Below are positions 20,262-31,298 of a stretch of DNA of 64,000 nucleotides, piece after piece. The stretch's first letter is position 1; the number at the start of each line of letters is the position of its first letter. The position numbers and the translations under genes are program-made. The notes below the pieces were generated by a model. It was not told where the DNA came from, did not search any database, and was given only the letters and a program-made list of their open reading frames with translations. This DNA is from Bipolaris cookei (taxonomy: Eukaryota; Ascomycota; Dothideomycetes; Pleosporales; Pleosporaceae), in assembly GCA_002286855.1 (NCBI GenBank), contig NRSV01000057.1, positions 65,647-129,646 of the forward strand. The letters run 5' to 3'.

Positions 20262-21141
20262 TCAGGCATAAGGCCCCTTATTAGGAACATGTCTAGGCTG
20301 CTCCTCGGTTCCCTCCTCTTTATTCAGCGCCGCCTTTCTCGACAACGCACTCCTCTCCCCATACACAGCCGAGACAACCCACAACAGCCACATGATGCCC
20401 GCAGCAACACCATATGCAATTATCTGGCCACGGCTAGCAGCAATGCCCGTGAATGCGGGAGCACCGGACGCAAGCAAGAGACCAAGCCCACCATTGATCA
20501 TGCCGAGCGTGATGAGTATACGTCCTACCCAAATATGGCAATGGGACCATACTGTTCGTCGAGTATACTTTTTGAACTGGAGGTGGTGAATGAAGCCGAG
20601 GATGGGCTGGAAGAAGAGCATGACGAAGACGATGATGCCGATGATGGGGTGGTAGTTGTCCAATAGGCTTACAGGCATGTTGTTGATCATCCACACGCCG
20701 ATGCCAAAGGCAGCGAGGTAGACGGTATAGGCGAAGAGTTGGAACAGGCCATGTACGATCCAGAGGCCGCGGAAAGTGCCTAGGCGGATGAGGATCGAAC
20801 CAAGGGGAAAGAAGAGGACGAAGGCGAGAGCGGCTAGGACACCATGCGCTGCGATGATTTTGCGGCGCGATTCTGAATCAGCGTTTGCGAAACCGCCATT
20901 TGCACCATCACTGCCATATGGTGCAGCGTAGTCGCTGTTGGCGTCATCACCCCCGCCTCCATATGACCCAGAGCTCCATTCATCACTCGATCCAGGGCTC
21001 CATCTATCGCCAGGGTCAGGTCCGAATTGGGCGGACACGATGGTGTTGGCTATTACTAGCATCAAATCAGCCCAGGGATTGAAGATCGATCTACCTACAC
21101 ACACCTAAGCTAAGTAAAAGGGTTCTTGTTGAGAAAGTCAT
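20262..21141 (-). CDS. Cytochrome b561-domain membrane protein (two exons)
   Basis: Model: complement(join(20262..21049,21105..21141)), 274 residues. Splicing a 55-nt intron (GTGTGT...AATAG) restores a signal peptide (MTFSTRTLLLSLANTIVSA). Residues ~24-70 are a Ser/Gly/Asp-rich linker. Residues ~75-240 hold five to six hydrophobic helices with the His pattern of cytochrome b561: H81 (AAHGVLAALAF), H112 (VHGLFQLFAY), H146 (NYHPIIGIIVF) and H182/H184 (WSHCHIWVGRILI). These would ligate two haems for transmembrane electron transfer. A charged cytosolic tail follows. Many fungal relatives also carry an extracellular DOMON domain; here only a short linker is present. The topology and b561 fold are clear; electron donor and acceptor are unknown. 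Confidence 0.87.
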
Positions 21142-22588
21142 GATGGGAGGCGCCACGTTGAGTAGCATGAATATGACAAAATAGTCTTACGCAGCCGATA
21201 GAAGGAAACATGGGCTACTTATTCACTCACCCCAACGCTTACAGCTAAGCTGATGGTGCAGCAACTATCGGCGATGCAGGCCAAGTCCACCCAAACGGTT
21301 GCAGCAGACCCGAAACAGATAAAAGTGACATAAGTGAAAGCGAATCAAGACTGAGATTACGTGTTTCTGGAGTTTTTGATTGTTTCGAGTGGTGGATATC
21401 GGTTTAGCTAGTGCTGTGTTGGGATCGGGGTGTCTATGGAGAGCCGTAGGTCAGACGGCATGTCGGCAAAACATATGCAGAGAACTCCGACATGAACTTA
21501 CATGAACATGGCGACTATTTAGACCAGGTATATGCCTGAAGTCGACTATTGCTGATTTCGTCTTTACAATAAAACGTAGCCATGGTGGGTATACTTGCAA
21601 TGAGCACGTGATTGGGAGCGTATCTGTATCTACAATTGCCTTGGGCGGGCCGACGCGCCCCCAATTGGACCAAAAGGGCTAGTATGATCTACCATTTGCG
21701 TGATACCGCTGGCAGTGACTGGGCAGCGACTAGGCAGCGTAGCTTCGACCTGACACCTACTTTTTTTTTCTTTCTGGCGCATGAGGTGCACACTGTCAGG
21801 AGCGCAAGGCTGGCTGACTTAGAAAATGGATCCATGACGTAGTGATGGCTCAGGACAAAAGTGCGCACCCCGGGCGTTTGTGTTGAAGAATGGGCGTCAA
21901 GATCCTTGGAACGGTTCCTGTATTCTAGCATGGGCGGCGGCGTGACATGGCGGTCGACATCGTGATGTGGCATGCCCACGCAGGCCGCCTACCCGTCGGG
22001 GGTCGACCCCATGGCGGCCAGAGCGCGGATGTTGAGATTTTCTACCGCCTTCTATCCGGGGGGGTGGTCATGGCCAGGGCTGGCCAGGCACATGGCGGTG
22101 TTGAAGAGATGCTATTCCTGTCATGCGGTGCTTTGTTGCAGTCATATGTTCGCCGTTGTATTATGTGACTGCGCAGCCGCAAGCGAAACCGGTTTTTGGG
22201 CGGGCAGTGTCTCGGAGGCGCAAGGCAGGCAGACAGAGACTGTCGCCCTTTGCCACGGCGGCCTGAGGCGAAGAAGCAAAAACGGAGAGCAGATTCGGTA
22301 GATTGGTGATGAGTTGTTTGGGCAAGAAGGAGGTGAAGAGCCTTACAGCGCTGAGTTGTGCAGGCTCAGGACCAGGCATGACTCCTGCAAGGCCCGATCT
22401 TCGGCTGCGGCAGCTGACCAATGACGCGATGGGCCGCCAGTGACAGCGGGCCGCCATTCGCTGGCTGGTAGCATCTTCCTGATCCCCGTCACACCACTGC
22501 GCGGCTCTGAGTCACCCTGCAGCCTACTACACCCGGCCATGGCTGACTGGGTAGGGTACCTGCATGAATGAGGTGATCATGGCCAGTG
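21142..22588. other. Intergenic, 1.4 kb
   Basis: Divergent region between the b561 gene and the small orphan at 22809. Short open frames around 21612-22540 show no family features. A poly-T run lies near 21760. No gene is supported. Confidence 0.5.
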
Positions 22589-22597
22589 TATATAAGA
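22589..22597 (+). promoter_or_regulatory. Candidate TATA box
   Basis: The sequence GTATATAAGAC includes TATATAAG about 215 bp upstream of ATG 22809, followed by a CT/ACTAC-rich leader (22650-22790), a common fungal core-promoter layout. This is a sequence match only. Confidence 0.45.
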
Positions 22598-22808
22598 CTT
22601 GCACAGCATCCTGCTTCTATGCCGGTCTCTACTGAGATTATTAGCCGCCTTTGCGGCTTTTCGCCCCGCCTCTCTCTCCCCTTACTGCTACTACAACCAC
22701 GACTACAACTATAGCTACTCTACTCTACGCAATCTCAATCTCAGTACCATCTACAACTACCATATTCTACACTGCTACCGCCACTAAAAGACTCGAAAAA
22801 GAGAAGAC

Positions 22809-23225
22809 ATGGGCAAACGTCACAACAGAAAGCGAACCAGAAGCCGTCCCAGGAACCGCAATAACAACAACAACAACAATAATCCTAATGCCAACAACAA
22901 CAACCTGAACATTAATACAACGCCAATCCACATCCGGAGCGAGTCTGTCAGCACCGCCTCTTCAACTCTCTCGCCAACAAGCTCTTGCTTCCAGCCCTCT
23001 GGCTGCCCGCTTGCCAACGTGCCAGCAAACCACTGGCAGCAGACCTACACAGCATGGCAGATGCGCCTGCGAATCCAGCGGGAGCAGGAGCTAGAGCTAG
23101 AGCTAGAGACGCAGCGACTCCGCATCTTTGGTGGCTTGCCGGAGGATGAGCGGTGTCTCATGGAACCCATGCTCAAGGTCGTCACGGATCTCTTCGATGG
23201 CTTCTACGACTACGAGGACCCTTGA
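22809..23225 (+). CDS. Small hypothetical Asn-rich protein
   Basis: Single exon of 138 residues with no recognised family. It begins with a basic stretch (MGKRHNRKRTRSRPRNR), followed by an Asn-rich run (about residues 18-37) and a Ser/Thr-rich linker. It ends with a likely alpha-helical, charged segment (WQMRLRIQREQELELELETQRLRIFGGL) and an acidic end (DLFDGFYDYEDP). The ordered C-terminal half and the upstream TATA-like box argue for a real gene. The polar N-terminus could be nuclear or nucleic-acid binding, but that is guesswork. Confidence 0.5.
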   Translation: MGKRHNRKRTRSRPRNRNNNNNNNNPNANNNNLNINTTPIHIRSESVSTASSTLSPTSSCFQPSGCPLANVPANHWQQTYTAWQMRLRIQREQELELELETQRLRIFGGLPEDERCLMEPMLKVVTDLFDGFYDYEDP

Positions 23226-24827
23226 ACAAAAACAGAAGGACAACGACCATACAAGTCCCGGGAAGGTTTGAACCTGCATTCTACGGCCTTTTTGCTCCAC
23301 TCTCGTGCATCGCATCGCATGGCTACTTCCCCGACCCCACTTTTTTTATGGGCTTGTCGCAGGGGGTGGGGGTGGTAGAGGCGGTGAGAGCACCACCTCG
23401 TTGTTACTATGCCTGTACACATACATACACGTTGTCTCTTATGTATGTGTCTAGACCCTCATGGCACGACCCGCATCCCCTTAATGCGTGTTCCCAATAA
23501 CCATCCCTCGTCGACACGACTCCACTGCTTTTACTATCCGCTTTAGGGATCAAGCGTTAGGATTCTTTGTCCCCTGAGTCGACCGACTCTTTTTTTTTCG
23601 CTTCGCTGTTGGCATAAGCACCACACATACTTTGAACGACTCTAGTTTTCAACAACTCAGACTTTAATCTCGCCCAATCAGAATACCCCATGATTCGGGA
23701 TTAGCCAGGGCGGAGGCGTGGGATACCATCTGGGCACGGACTCGTAGCAGATCCAGACAAGAGCACTATGGGATTCGAGCTCTTTCATCAAGAGTGGGAT
23801 TTCCCGAGTGCCAAAAGTCGGGATTGGTTCAACTATTGCTCAGCCCTAGGACTCCGTCTATTGCGCATGCGCGGTGGACATGGAAGGATATGAAGGAATG
23901 AAGGAAGAAAGCAGCTCGATGCACGCCTGATGTCTGACACCCCGCTCGAGCCCACCAGCTCGCGGGTACACATGCATCGAGCTTGAGCGTCGCTGCTTCG
24001 AGGGGAAGAAGAAGGAGGTGCTGGAGGAGGAGGAAAACATGGAAAGAAAAGTGGGAAGCCATGCGTTATTTTTGGTGGACGAATCATGAGAAACTGGATA
24101 ATGGGGGTGTCGTTCGTGTGCTGTTCTCTTTTCTCTATCAATCTCTCCTAGTACAAAGTAAGTATTGTTTTCCACATCATAATAACTGGGAGTGTTTGAA
24201 GGTAATGATAAAGGTAAAATATGCTGGATTGATGAATGTAACGGCCGCTCTTTTTTTTCATATACAGTCTTTAGTTTTAAATAAATCTTTTATATCTCAT
24301 CTCTACTACTTGCTGCTTGTGCTGCGTGTCGTATGATGAGCAGCCACAATACTGGTTGCTTCTTCTTCTTCCTTCTCTTACTCGCACCAATAGCGTGCAT
24401 CGAACCCGCTAATACCTCTTTACTGATTAATAACCCCCTCAACACGCCCTCAGCTTGGGTCCTAGACTACTACTCCTGTAAACCCACAAGCGGACTGCAA
24501 CCGTGCCTAGAAAGAAACAATACCCGCACACCACCATGCTAAGCAATAGCAGTATATACATGGCCAGTAAATCGGGGCCCTGGTTATGGTTGTGGTTGTC
24601 CGTCATACTCTACTTTACTTGTAGTAGTATCAAGGCAATGTAAAAGTGGGAAGTCTGACTGTTCGTCGTGATATTGCATGGTTAGAAGACAAAGCAAAGA
24701 AGAAGAAGAAGAAGAAGAAGAAGAAGAAGAAGAAGAAGAAACACGATGGCGCCAAAGCTCAAACCACCACCCACTCATCTAATCCAACGCCCACTCCAAC
24801 CATGCTAAACCATCTATCCCCTAAACC
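23226..24827. other. Intergenic, 1.6 kb, with AAG microsatellite
   Basis: Spacer between the small orphan and the 3' end of the PDE1 gene. It contains poly-T runs, AT-rich segments around 24150-24330 and an (AAG)n tract. Short open frames are repeat-driven. No gene is supported. Confidence 0.5.
24697..24741 (+). repeat. (AAG)n trinucleotide microsatellite
   Basis: About 15 AAG units downstream of the PDE1 stop codon, in presumed 3' flanking DNA. Confidence 0.95.
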
Positions 24828-26848
24828 TCAAAACCAATAACTCTCCCCAGATCTGCTAACTTCAAACAAGCACCCCAGCCCCTTCCCCTGCTCCTGCAAT
24901 GCCATCTCCCCTTGCTGCAACTCCCTCAGAATCTGGTCGCCCACCAGCGGTCCATCGGAAAATGTATCTTTAACATGTATAATGACAACCTTGAGGCCCT
25001 TGAGCGGCGAATCAAACACCGCGGAAAGCACGGCGCGGCTGTGTTCTGCAGAGACGCTCGAGAGGTTCAACGCAGCAGGGGCAGAAGGGTGTAAGACGTG
25101 AGGACCAGCAGCATTGGTTTCGTTACTATTGCCGTTATGGTCCGACGCGAATGCTGCGGGATTCGGGGTGTGCGTTCCTGTATCACCTCTTGAGGCGGGA
25201 AAGTCTGATAGCGCTTCGTCGTCCGTCTGTGGGTTGATTGCTGAGATGGGCGAATCGATACCTTTGCCGACGCCCATATAGTTGATTCTGGGTTTGCGTG
25301 CGTCTGGGGATGCGAGGCTGTCGAGCTGCAAGGGTCCGCTTGCTCGTTTTCGCTTCTTCTTCACGCGTAGCTCTTCTTTGCCTTTTTCGTGCGCTCTTTT
25401 CTTCTCTCGTACCATATTTGCGAGGACACTGAGCTCTTCTAGCAAATGGCGAGGCGCCAAATGCCCAAAGAGGACTGCGTCAGCTCGTGCGTTGGTATAT
25501 GAGACTTCGATGAAAATCCCCCTTAAGATGCCTGCGGCTATTTTAGGAGCGGCTTCGCTCCATATTTGAGCGGTACGTGGGGTGAGAGACAAAGAGTCTG
25601 GCTCTACATCGCCAAAGATGAGAATCTCACGTTTGGGCGTTATAAGTGTAGATTCTGCACGGATGAAGTAGGCTGTTGAATCAATGACACATTCATCTTT
25701 CATTGACTGCTGTGGCTGCGCGACCGTCATGCCACTGGCTCGTCGGCTTAGTTCGGTACCTCCGTTGAGACTAGGTGTGCCTGGAGCACTGTGTATTGCA
25801 CCCTGTATGCTCATGGAGAGGCCGTCATACCCATCTACTTGCTGAGTTGATTGGTGAGTGCCTGGTGTCTCCGGTAGGTTGATACTTGAACCGCGATGCA
25901 CGTGGCCCGATCCTTGCATGCAGTGTCCATGGCTTACTTTAAACCCTTTGACACCGAGACCATCGCAAACTTCAATATAGCCTCTTGAGCTTCCTTCGCC
26001 TAGTGCAATGTTTCCACCCTCTGCAAGCCTTTGGAAAGTCACAAGTCCGACCCCGCCATCTTCGTCTGTGAGATTAGGCCAAATGATGTTGTTGAAGATA
26101 TGGGTTTTGATAGCGTTGACCGTAAAGGGCAATGCAGCTAAACGCTTCGGTCGCGACGTATTATGGAAAGCTGCTGTGTTTATGACAAAACCCGAGAGAT
26201 GGTCTAAATGCGGATGCGTGATGAGGTATGTTGATACATGCTCTCTCATAATGTGCAGCGCATTCGCCCTAGCACTCTGGCAAGGAAATGGCAGTCCAGC
26301 AAAAGCACCTTTCTCTAGTGTTGTTATAGTAACCGACATCTCACTCTCGGACATGGGCGTCTGGACGTCAGATTCATCGTCCGAAGGCGTAACATGCGTC
26401 GTGCCCGGAGATGGTGAATCGGTCTGGTCAGCAGTCGCGACACTATTACTGTTCCGAGAATTTTGTAGAGGCGGGTCTGGGTCAGAGACGAGCGGAAAGT
26501 CTTCCGCCAGAATGTTGGTGATGGATGCAAGATGAGACCCTGCATCTACAGCAATGACCGAGTTTTTTGCCCAGTTTGTGGCTGTTGAACGTACAAGGAA
26601 ACCGGTGACATTGCCTTCGCTTGGTCCGCCGCCTGAGCCCTGTTGATATCAGCCTTGGTCTGGACAAAACGCTCCTATGGTGAGTGCCGTCTTTTCGTGA
26701 ACCCAAACCCCAACCCAGAAGCACATTGCCCATACACCAGGAACCACAGATATTTCCTGAACTGACTCACCAAACAGATTACCTGAATCGCAGGTTCATT
26801 AGAGTGTCCCGAAGACCTCCGAACCACCCTCCCATCATCTTCTCTCAT
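24828..26848 (-). CDS. Class II (PDE1-type) cyclic-nucleotide phosphodiesterase
   Basis: Model: complement(join(24828..26639,26771..26848)), 629 residues. The 131-nt intron (GTGAGT...CAACAG) joins EPAIQVICL to GSGGGPSEGNVTGFLVRS, rebuilding the class II N-terminal strand. An in-frame TAA upstream and no other ATG fix the start at 26848. The class II signature ITHPHLDHLSGFVINT supplies the HxHxDH metal ligands (about H168, H170, D172, H173). SVIAVDAGSHL and IEVSYTN are further family blocks. The enzyme hydrolyses cAMP to AMP and damps cAMP/PKA signalling. It is much longer than yeast Pde1 (about 370 residues). The extra length is Ser/Thr-rich inserts at ~80-125 and ~210-300 and a Lys-rich stretch (KGKEELRVKKKRKR) that could act as a nuclear signal. 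Family is confident. Confidence 0.9.
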
Positions 26849-28317
26849 ACCCACAGTGATGACGTGTCTCTCGCAACCTTCTTCCGCCCTCTTTCGTAGT
26901 AGAAGGATTGTGTCGTCTAGATTTCGTAGCTCTTATACGGCTATTAATCCCAAACCTTGGCTTCAAGCTGCCCACACAGTCGATCTTCCTCTTAATGCTC
27001 TAGCTCCGATAGGTGAACGGTAGCGTTTCACACAAGAAACAAGATGACAATCGAAGATTTTGTTAGAGTCGCTTCAGATTCCCGTGACGTGTTTTCGATA
27101 AGTTGCTGGTAGTTCTGTTTTGTGCATGCAGATGCAAATAATTATGTTTTTCTCTCTTCTCGTTGCGATTGTGGGCGACTTCTTGAGGCGCTACAGCAAC
27201 CCTTAAAGCCCGGAGTCTGGGTCCTGATCGCGGCGCTTTATCGCGCAATTCTGTGACAATTGTTGCACTGCGTGGATGACCGGCCGCACGAGTCACTAGT
27301 AGCCGGTGCAGGGAGGGGAAGTCTGACAACAGCTCTTACACACAGCCTATCTTCCCAACAGCCGGTTTGTACCTTTACCCTTGTCCTTGTAGTTTTAGTA
27401 GCTGCTGTCAAACACGCCCAGCTCTTTTCTCAAGGGGGGTCCTGCAAGTAAATATGTACAAGTCGAAGAACGAATAGACGGGTGAAGATTGCCAGCTCAA
27501 GCGCAACAGGGAGTGGGAATGACAAAGACCACAACAATTTTGGGATGCCCTGCGATGTGGTTTGGTGATCACCGACCCATCCGTGTTTATCGCCGCGAAA
27601 AAGACCGCAGGTGCTATAGAGGACTGGGGTAACGACAACGCGTCGCCCTCAAGATTAGCCGTCGTGTATGTAGATAGCGCGAGATGTGTGCGCAGCGATT
27701 GTCGGCAGTACGAAGTAGGTGTCATGGTCCTCGGACTTGGAAGCGGACTCGAAGGCACAAAGACATGCATGTGTCTATGCGCCTGCGCCGTTCTTTCCAG
27801 CCTTCCTGTGGCGGTTGGCCCGGGTTATTCGCTCCTTGTTCGCCCTCAACCAATCGCTCGCAGTCCCAAGCCAAGCCACAGTCGCTGGCCCCGCCTTTGT
27901 CGAGCCCAGATCTGGGGATGTGAACGCCTGAAGAGATCTAGGCGTGGTGATGGAATGTAAGATACACATCATGTTTAGCGATTATTGTCTCGAATGCAAG
28001 GTGAGACACGTCAAGAAATTTAAGTGGGGAATTCCCCAGGTCCAGCCAGGATGTCATCAGCAACAATGACTAGGGAATCACTTTCACAACGCACATCACG
28101 TGATGAAGGGCCAATGTTTGTGTTGGGTATCATGAACTTTCTTTGTGCAGCATTTTTTTTCAGCCTCTTCCGGGCCGTGGCAGTAGTGCTGATCTACCAA
28201 AAGCTGCCCAGCGTGATCTCATGAGTCCTCATCCGTCATCCCATCTATACCCATGCCAGGTTCGTAAATCATCCGCATCATAAAGCAAAGCAAAACCTCA
28301 CAGAGATAGTGAAGCAT
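26849..28317. other. Intergenic, 1.5 kb
   Basis: Upstream of the PDE1-like gene and downstream of the eEF1B-gamma gene. It has several overlapping short frames (27408-27970) without motifs and a CACGTGATG site near 28097. No gene is supported. Confidence 0.5.
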
Positions 28318-29853
28318 TTACTTGAACACCTTACCGTCGGCCCACTCCATGGTCTTGCCGTTGACGGTGATGGGCTTGTCCCATGCCCACTGGTCATTGA
28401 CGAACTCACGGTCTTCCTCCTTGGTGGGGTCGAGCTTGGTGAACTCGTAGCTCTCGAAGTCGGGAGCAACATCGAAAGCGGGGAGAGCCTCCTGGCCGCG
28501 GACAAGGAAGGCTCCTGTGACAACCGAGTCGTTGGACTGGCCGTATACAGAGCAAGCTCCGAAGAGGTACTTGCGGCTGGCCTCAAGGCGAGCGAAGAAA
28601 CCACCTGTGCAGCGTTAGCATTGGTGCAAAGATGAAATGGACGGATACACTTACCAATCAAGTTGGAGGTCATGAAGGTGAGGGTCAGCTCATCGTTGTA
28701 CTTGTAGTCAACCTTGTACAGGGAGTACTCCTCGAAGTTGGCGTTCTCCCAGAACCACGGGAGGGCAACCTCGCGGGTCTCCTCGTTGGAGTACTTGCGC
28801 TTCCAGTCATCAAGGACAAAGGTGGCCCTTGGCAGAGCCTCAAGAGGATGCTTGGCCTTGGGCTTAGGGGCCTCCTCCTCCTCCTCAGGCTCTTCAGCCT
28901 TGGGCTTGGGGGCAGCCTTGGGCTGCTCCTTCTTCTTCTCGCCACCTTCCTTCTTGGGCGCGACGTTCTTCAAAGCCTCGCTGATGAACTCGAGCTTGGG
29001 GGCAACAGCTGAGTAGCTGGCCTGGTTGTAAACGGTCTCGTACCAACGGGTGACGTTGGGGTTGGAGTCACGCCACTGCTTGTCGAAGAAGTACTGGAAG
29101 CCACGGGCAATAATGCTGGTGGCAAAGATATCGGCAAGAGTCAGACGCTCACCGACAAGGTAGGTGTGTGTGAGGAGGTGCTCCTCGATGACGTGGATGG
29201 CCTTGAGGGCGGCCTTCTGGGAGTCCTCGACGTTCTTCTTGTTGTAAGGGTCGCGGCCGAGGATAGGGCGGAACCAGCCGCCGAGAGGAGGGAGGACCTC
29301 AGTGTTGGCAAAGGACATCCATCGCAGGATGGTGGCGTAGTCCTGCTTGGTCTTACCAAGAAGGCTGGTCTTCTCGTTCTGCGAAGCAACTGCAAGACGT
29401 CAGCTCTGAGTCACCACCAAGACAAGAAGCAGTCAAACAGAAGTAGAGTTGCAAGCGTAAATCAGAATAGTAAAGTTCTCAACAATAGTTTTCAGACAGG
29501 GATAACTGAATGATAAACATTCCACATCATGTTGTACAGATAGGGGTAGACAAGCGGGGTAGCACTTACGGTAGACAGCGATGGCCATGCACTCGGAGAG
29601 GACAAAGCCGTCAGCGCCCTCGAAGGTGGGAACCTTGCCGAGCTTGTTGATCTTCAGGTACTCGGCAGAGACACCCTTTCCAGGCTCGGTGTCGACAAAC
29701 TCAATGTCGAGGCCATTCTCCTTCGCGACGGCCAGGAGAGAGGTCGTGCGTGGGTTGCCCTGTCGAAGTCGTGTTAGCACTTGTTACGACGCATTCTGGT
29801 GCCGCACCTGATAAAACACGCACCGAGTAGCTGTAGAGCTTTCCGAAAGACAT
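28318..29853 (-). CDS. Translation elongation factor 1B gamma subunit
   Basis: Model: complement(join(28318..28604,28655..29389,29570..29759,29824..29853)), 413 residues. Introns of 50, 180 and 64 nt are GT-AG with consistent phase. The N-terminal GST-like domain reads MSFGKLYSYSGNPRTTSLLAVAKENGLDIEF. The GST C-terminal domain follows (YLVGERLTLADIFATSIIARGFQYFF). Next is a Lys/Pro/Glu linker (KPKAEEPEEEEEAPKPKAKHPLE) and the conserved EF1G domain (FVLDDWKRKYSNEETR...ALPWFWENAN...GFFARLEASRKYLFGACSVYG...ITVNGKTMEWADGKVFK). The protein is the structural subunit of eEF1B, which recycles GDP from eEF1A. Length matches the family. It is divergently transcribed from the uS9m gene with 243 bp between start codons. 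Confidence 0.96.
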
Positions 29854-30096
29854 GATTGCAGACTTGACCGTGGTTGAGCAAAACAATCAGTGTGAAGAAG
29901 CGGATGTGGAAGAAAAAAAAAGGCTGGTTGAAATGAGCGCGGGGCTATGGCCCTCGCAGAAATCTGTGTCTGTGCACAGACGGTAATTTTAGTTCGCCCG
30001 TCTTGGCGTTTTTGCACACGGTTCGGTCGACGTTCAACCACTGGCAGTTTTTTTTGACGAGACTACCGCGGTGTGTGCCTATACGCTAGACACACA
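29854..30096. promoter_or_regulatory. Short bidirectional promoter region
   Basis: The 243 bp between the divergent start codons of the eEF1B-gamma (minus) and mitochondrial uS9 (plus) genes must hold both leaders and core promoters. Poly-A/T tracts lie at 29912-29921 and 30049-30055, as in promoters of constitutively expressed fungal genes. No TATA box was seen. Confidence 0.5.
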
Positions 30097-31298
30097 ATGG
30101 CAAGCAGGGAGCTTTCACGGAGCATGTGGAGGGTATTCGACGCTCTAGGAAGCCGTCCGCTACCCAGATGCCAGCGGGCGATTCGACCAGTTCAACGGAG
30201 CCTCCACCCTCAGATACGGCGATGCATCTCGACAACAGCTGCAAAGCACGCAGAGGTTACAGAAGATGAATCACGGGAACCATTCAAGGCAGCGCCTGAA
30301 TTTGATTTCGACGGAATCAAGGGCAGCGGCGAAGAAGGAGAAAAGAAAAATATATTACGGACGCTGCGTGTTGTCCCTGCATCGCCATCCTACTTCAGCG
30401 CGAAGCCCACATTTACCGACGACTTTCTCTCGCTATCTGCTCTCCTTCGCAAGGTCGCCACTCTCCCTACTATACCACCCGCAGAGGCCCCAAAGGTTGC
30501 CTGGAAGACAATTGAGCAATATCGCATCATGACAAATGAGCCAGTTAAAACGGCTCGATATCATAGAATGCTCCAAATCCTGAGGAGGCTGAACTGCATT
30601 CACCCGTCGCTCATGCCGAATGAGGTGCTGCAAGCTATGCAGCGGTACAAAAAGCCAGTCCAACCTGGAGACATCAAGCCGAAGCCTGGTGTCATTGACG
30701 AGCTTGGACGTGCCAAAGGCGTCGGGCGGAGGAAGACATCATCTGCGGTTGCATGGCTTGTGGAGGGTGAAGGTGAGGTACTGGTCAATGGCAAATCCCT
30801 CTCTCAATTCTTTGGACGGCTACATCATCGGGAGAGTGCGGTGTGGGCGCTCAAGGCTACCCAGCGCCTGGACAAGTACAATGTGTTTGCACTAGTACAA
30901 GGTGGCGGTCTGACTGGTCAGGCGGAGGCAATGACTCTGGCAGTAGCAAAATCATTGTTGGTCCATGAGCCCGCATTAAAGCCAGCACTCCGAAGAGGTA
31001 AGTTGTTGTTTTTTCTTTTCCTGGTCAAAGTTCAGGTGTCTTCATGGCTGCCATGCTTTTCCAGTGGCTCTACGGATATGGCCAATGCACATACTGTGCA
31101 TGGCGCACGGTCGCGGTTATGCCCTATAATCTCGAAAGAAGCCCCTGAACACCTCCAATTTGTTGTCTATGCGCTTTCCAAACATGATCGCTGATTGCTT
31201 TTCTAGCTGGCACCATAACACGCGACCCAAGGAAAGTGGAGAGGAAGAAGCCGGGTCATGTCAAAGCACGCAAGATGCCTACCTGGGTCAAGCGATGA
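30097..31298 (+). CDS. MRPS9: Mitochondrial ribosomal protein uS9m
   Basis: Model: join(30097..30997,31207..31298), 330 residues. The 209-nt intron (GTAAGT...TTCTAG) separates ...KPALRR from AGTITRDPRKVERKKPGHVKAR; the basic C-terminus KMPTWVKR is typical of S9. Residues 1-60 are Arg-rich and nearly free of acids (a presumed mitochondrial presequence: MASRELSRSMWRVFDALGSR...). The S9 core is GVGRRKTSSAVAWLVEGEGEVLVNGKSLSQFF, then YNVFALVQGGGLTGQAEAMTLAVAKSL. The ATG at 30097 is the first start in frame. The product is a small-subunit protein whose C-terminal tail reaches the decoding region. The extended N-terminus (~200 residues before the S9 core) is usual for fungal mitochondrial versions. 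Confidence 0.95.
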
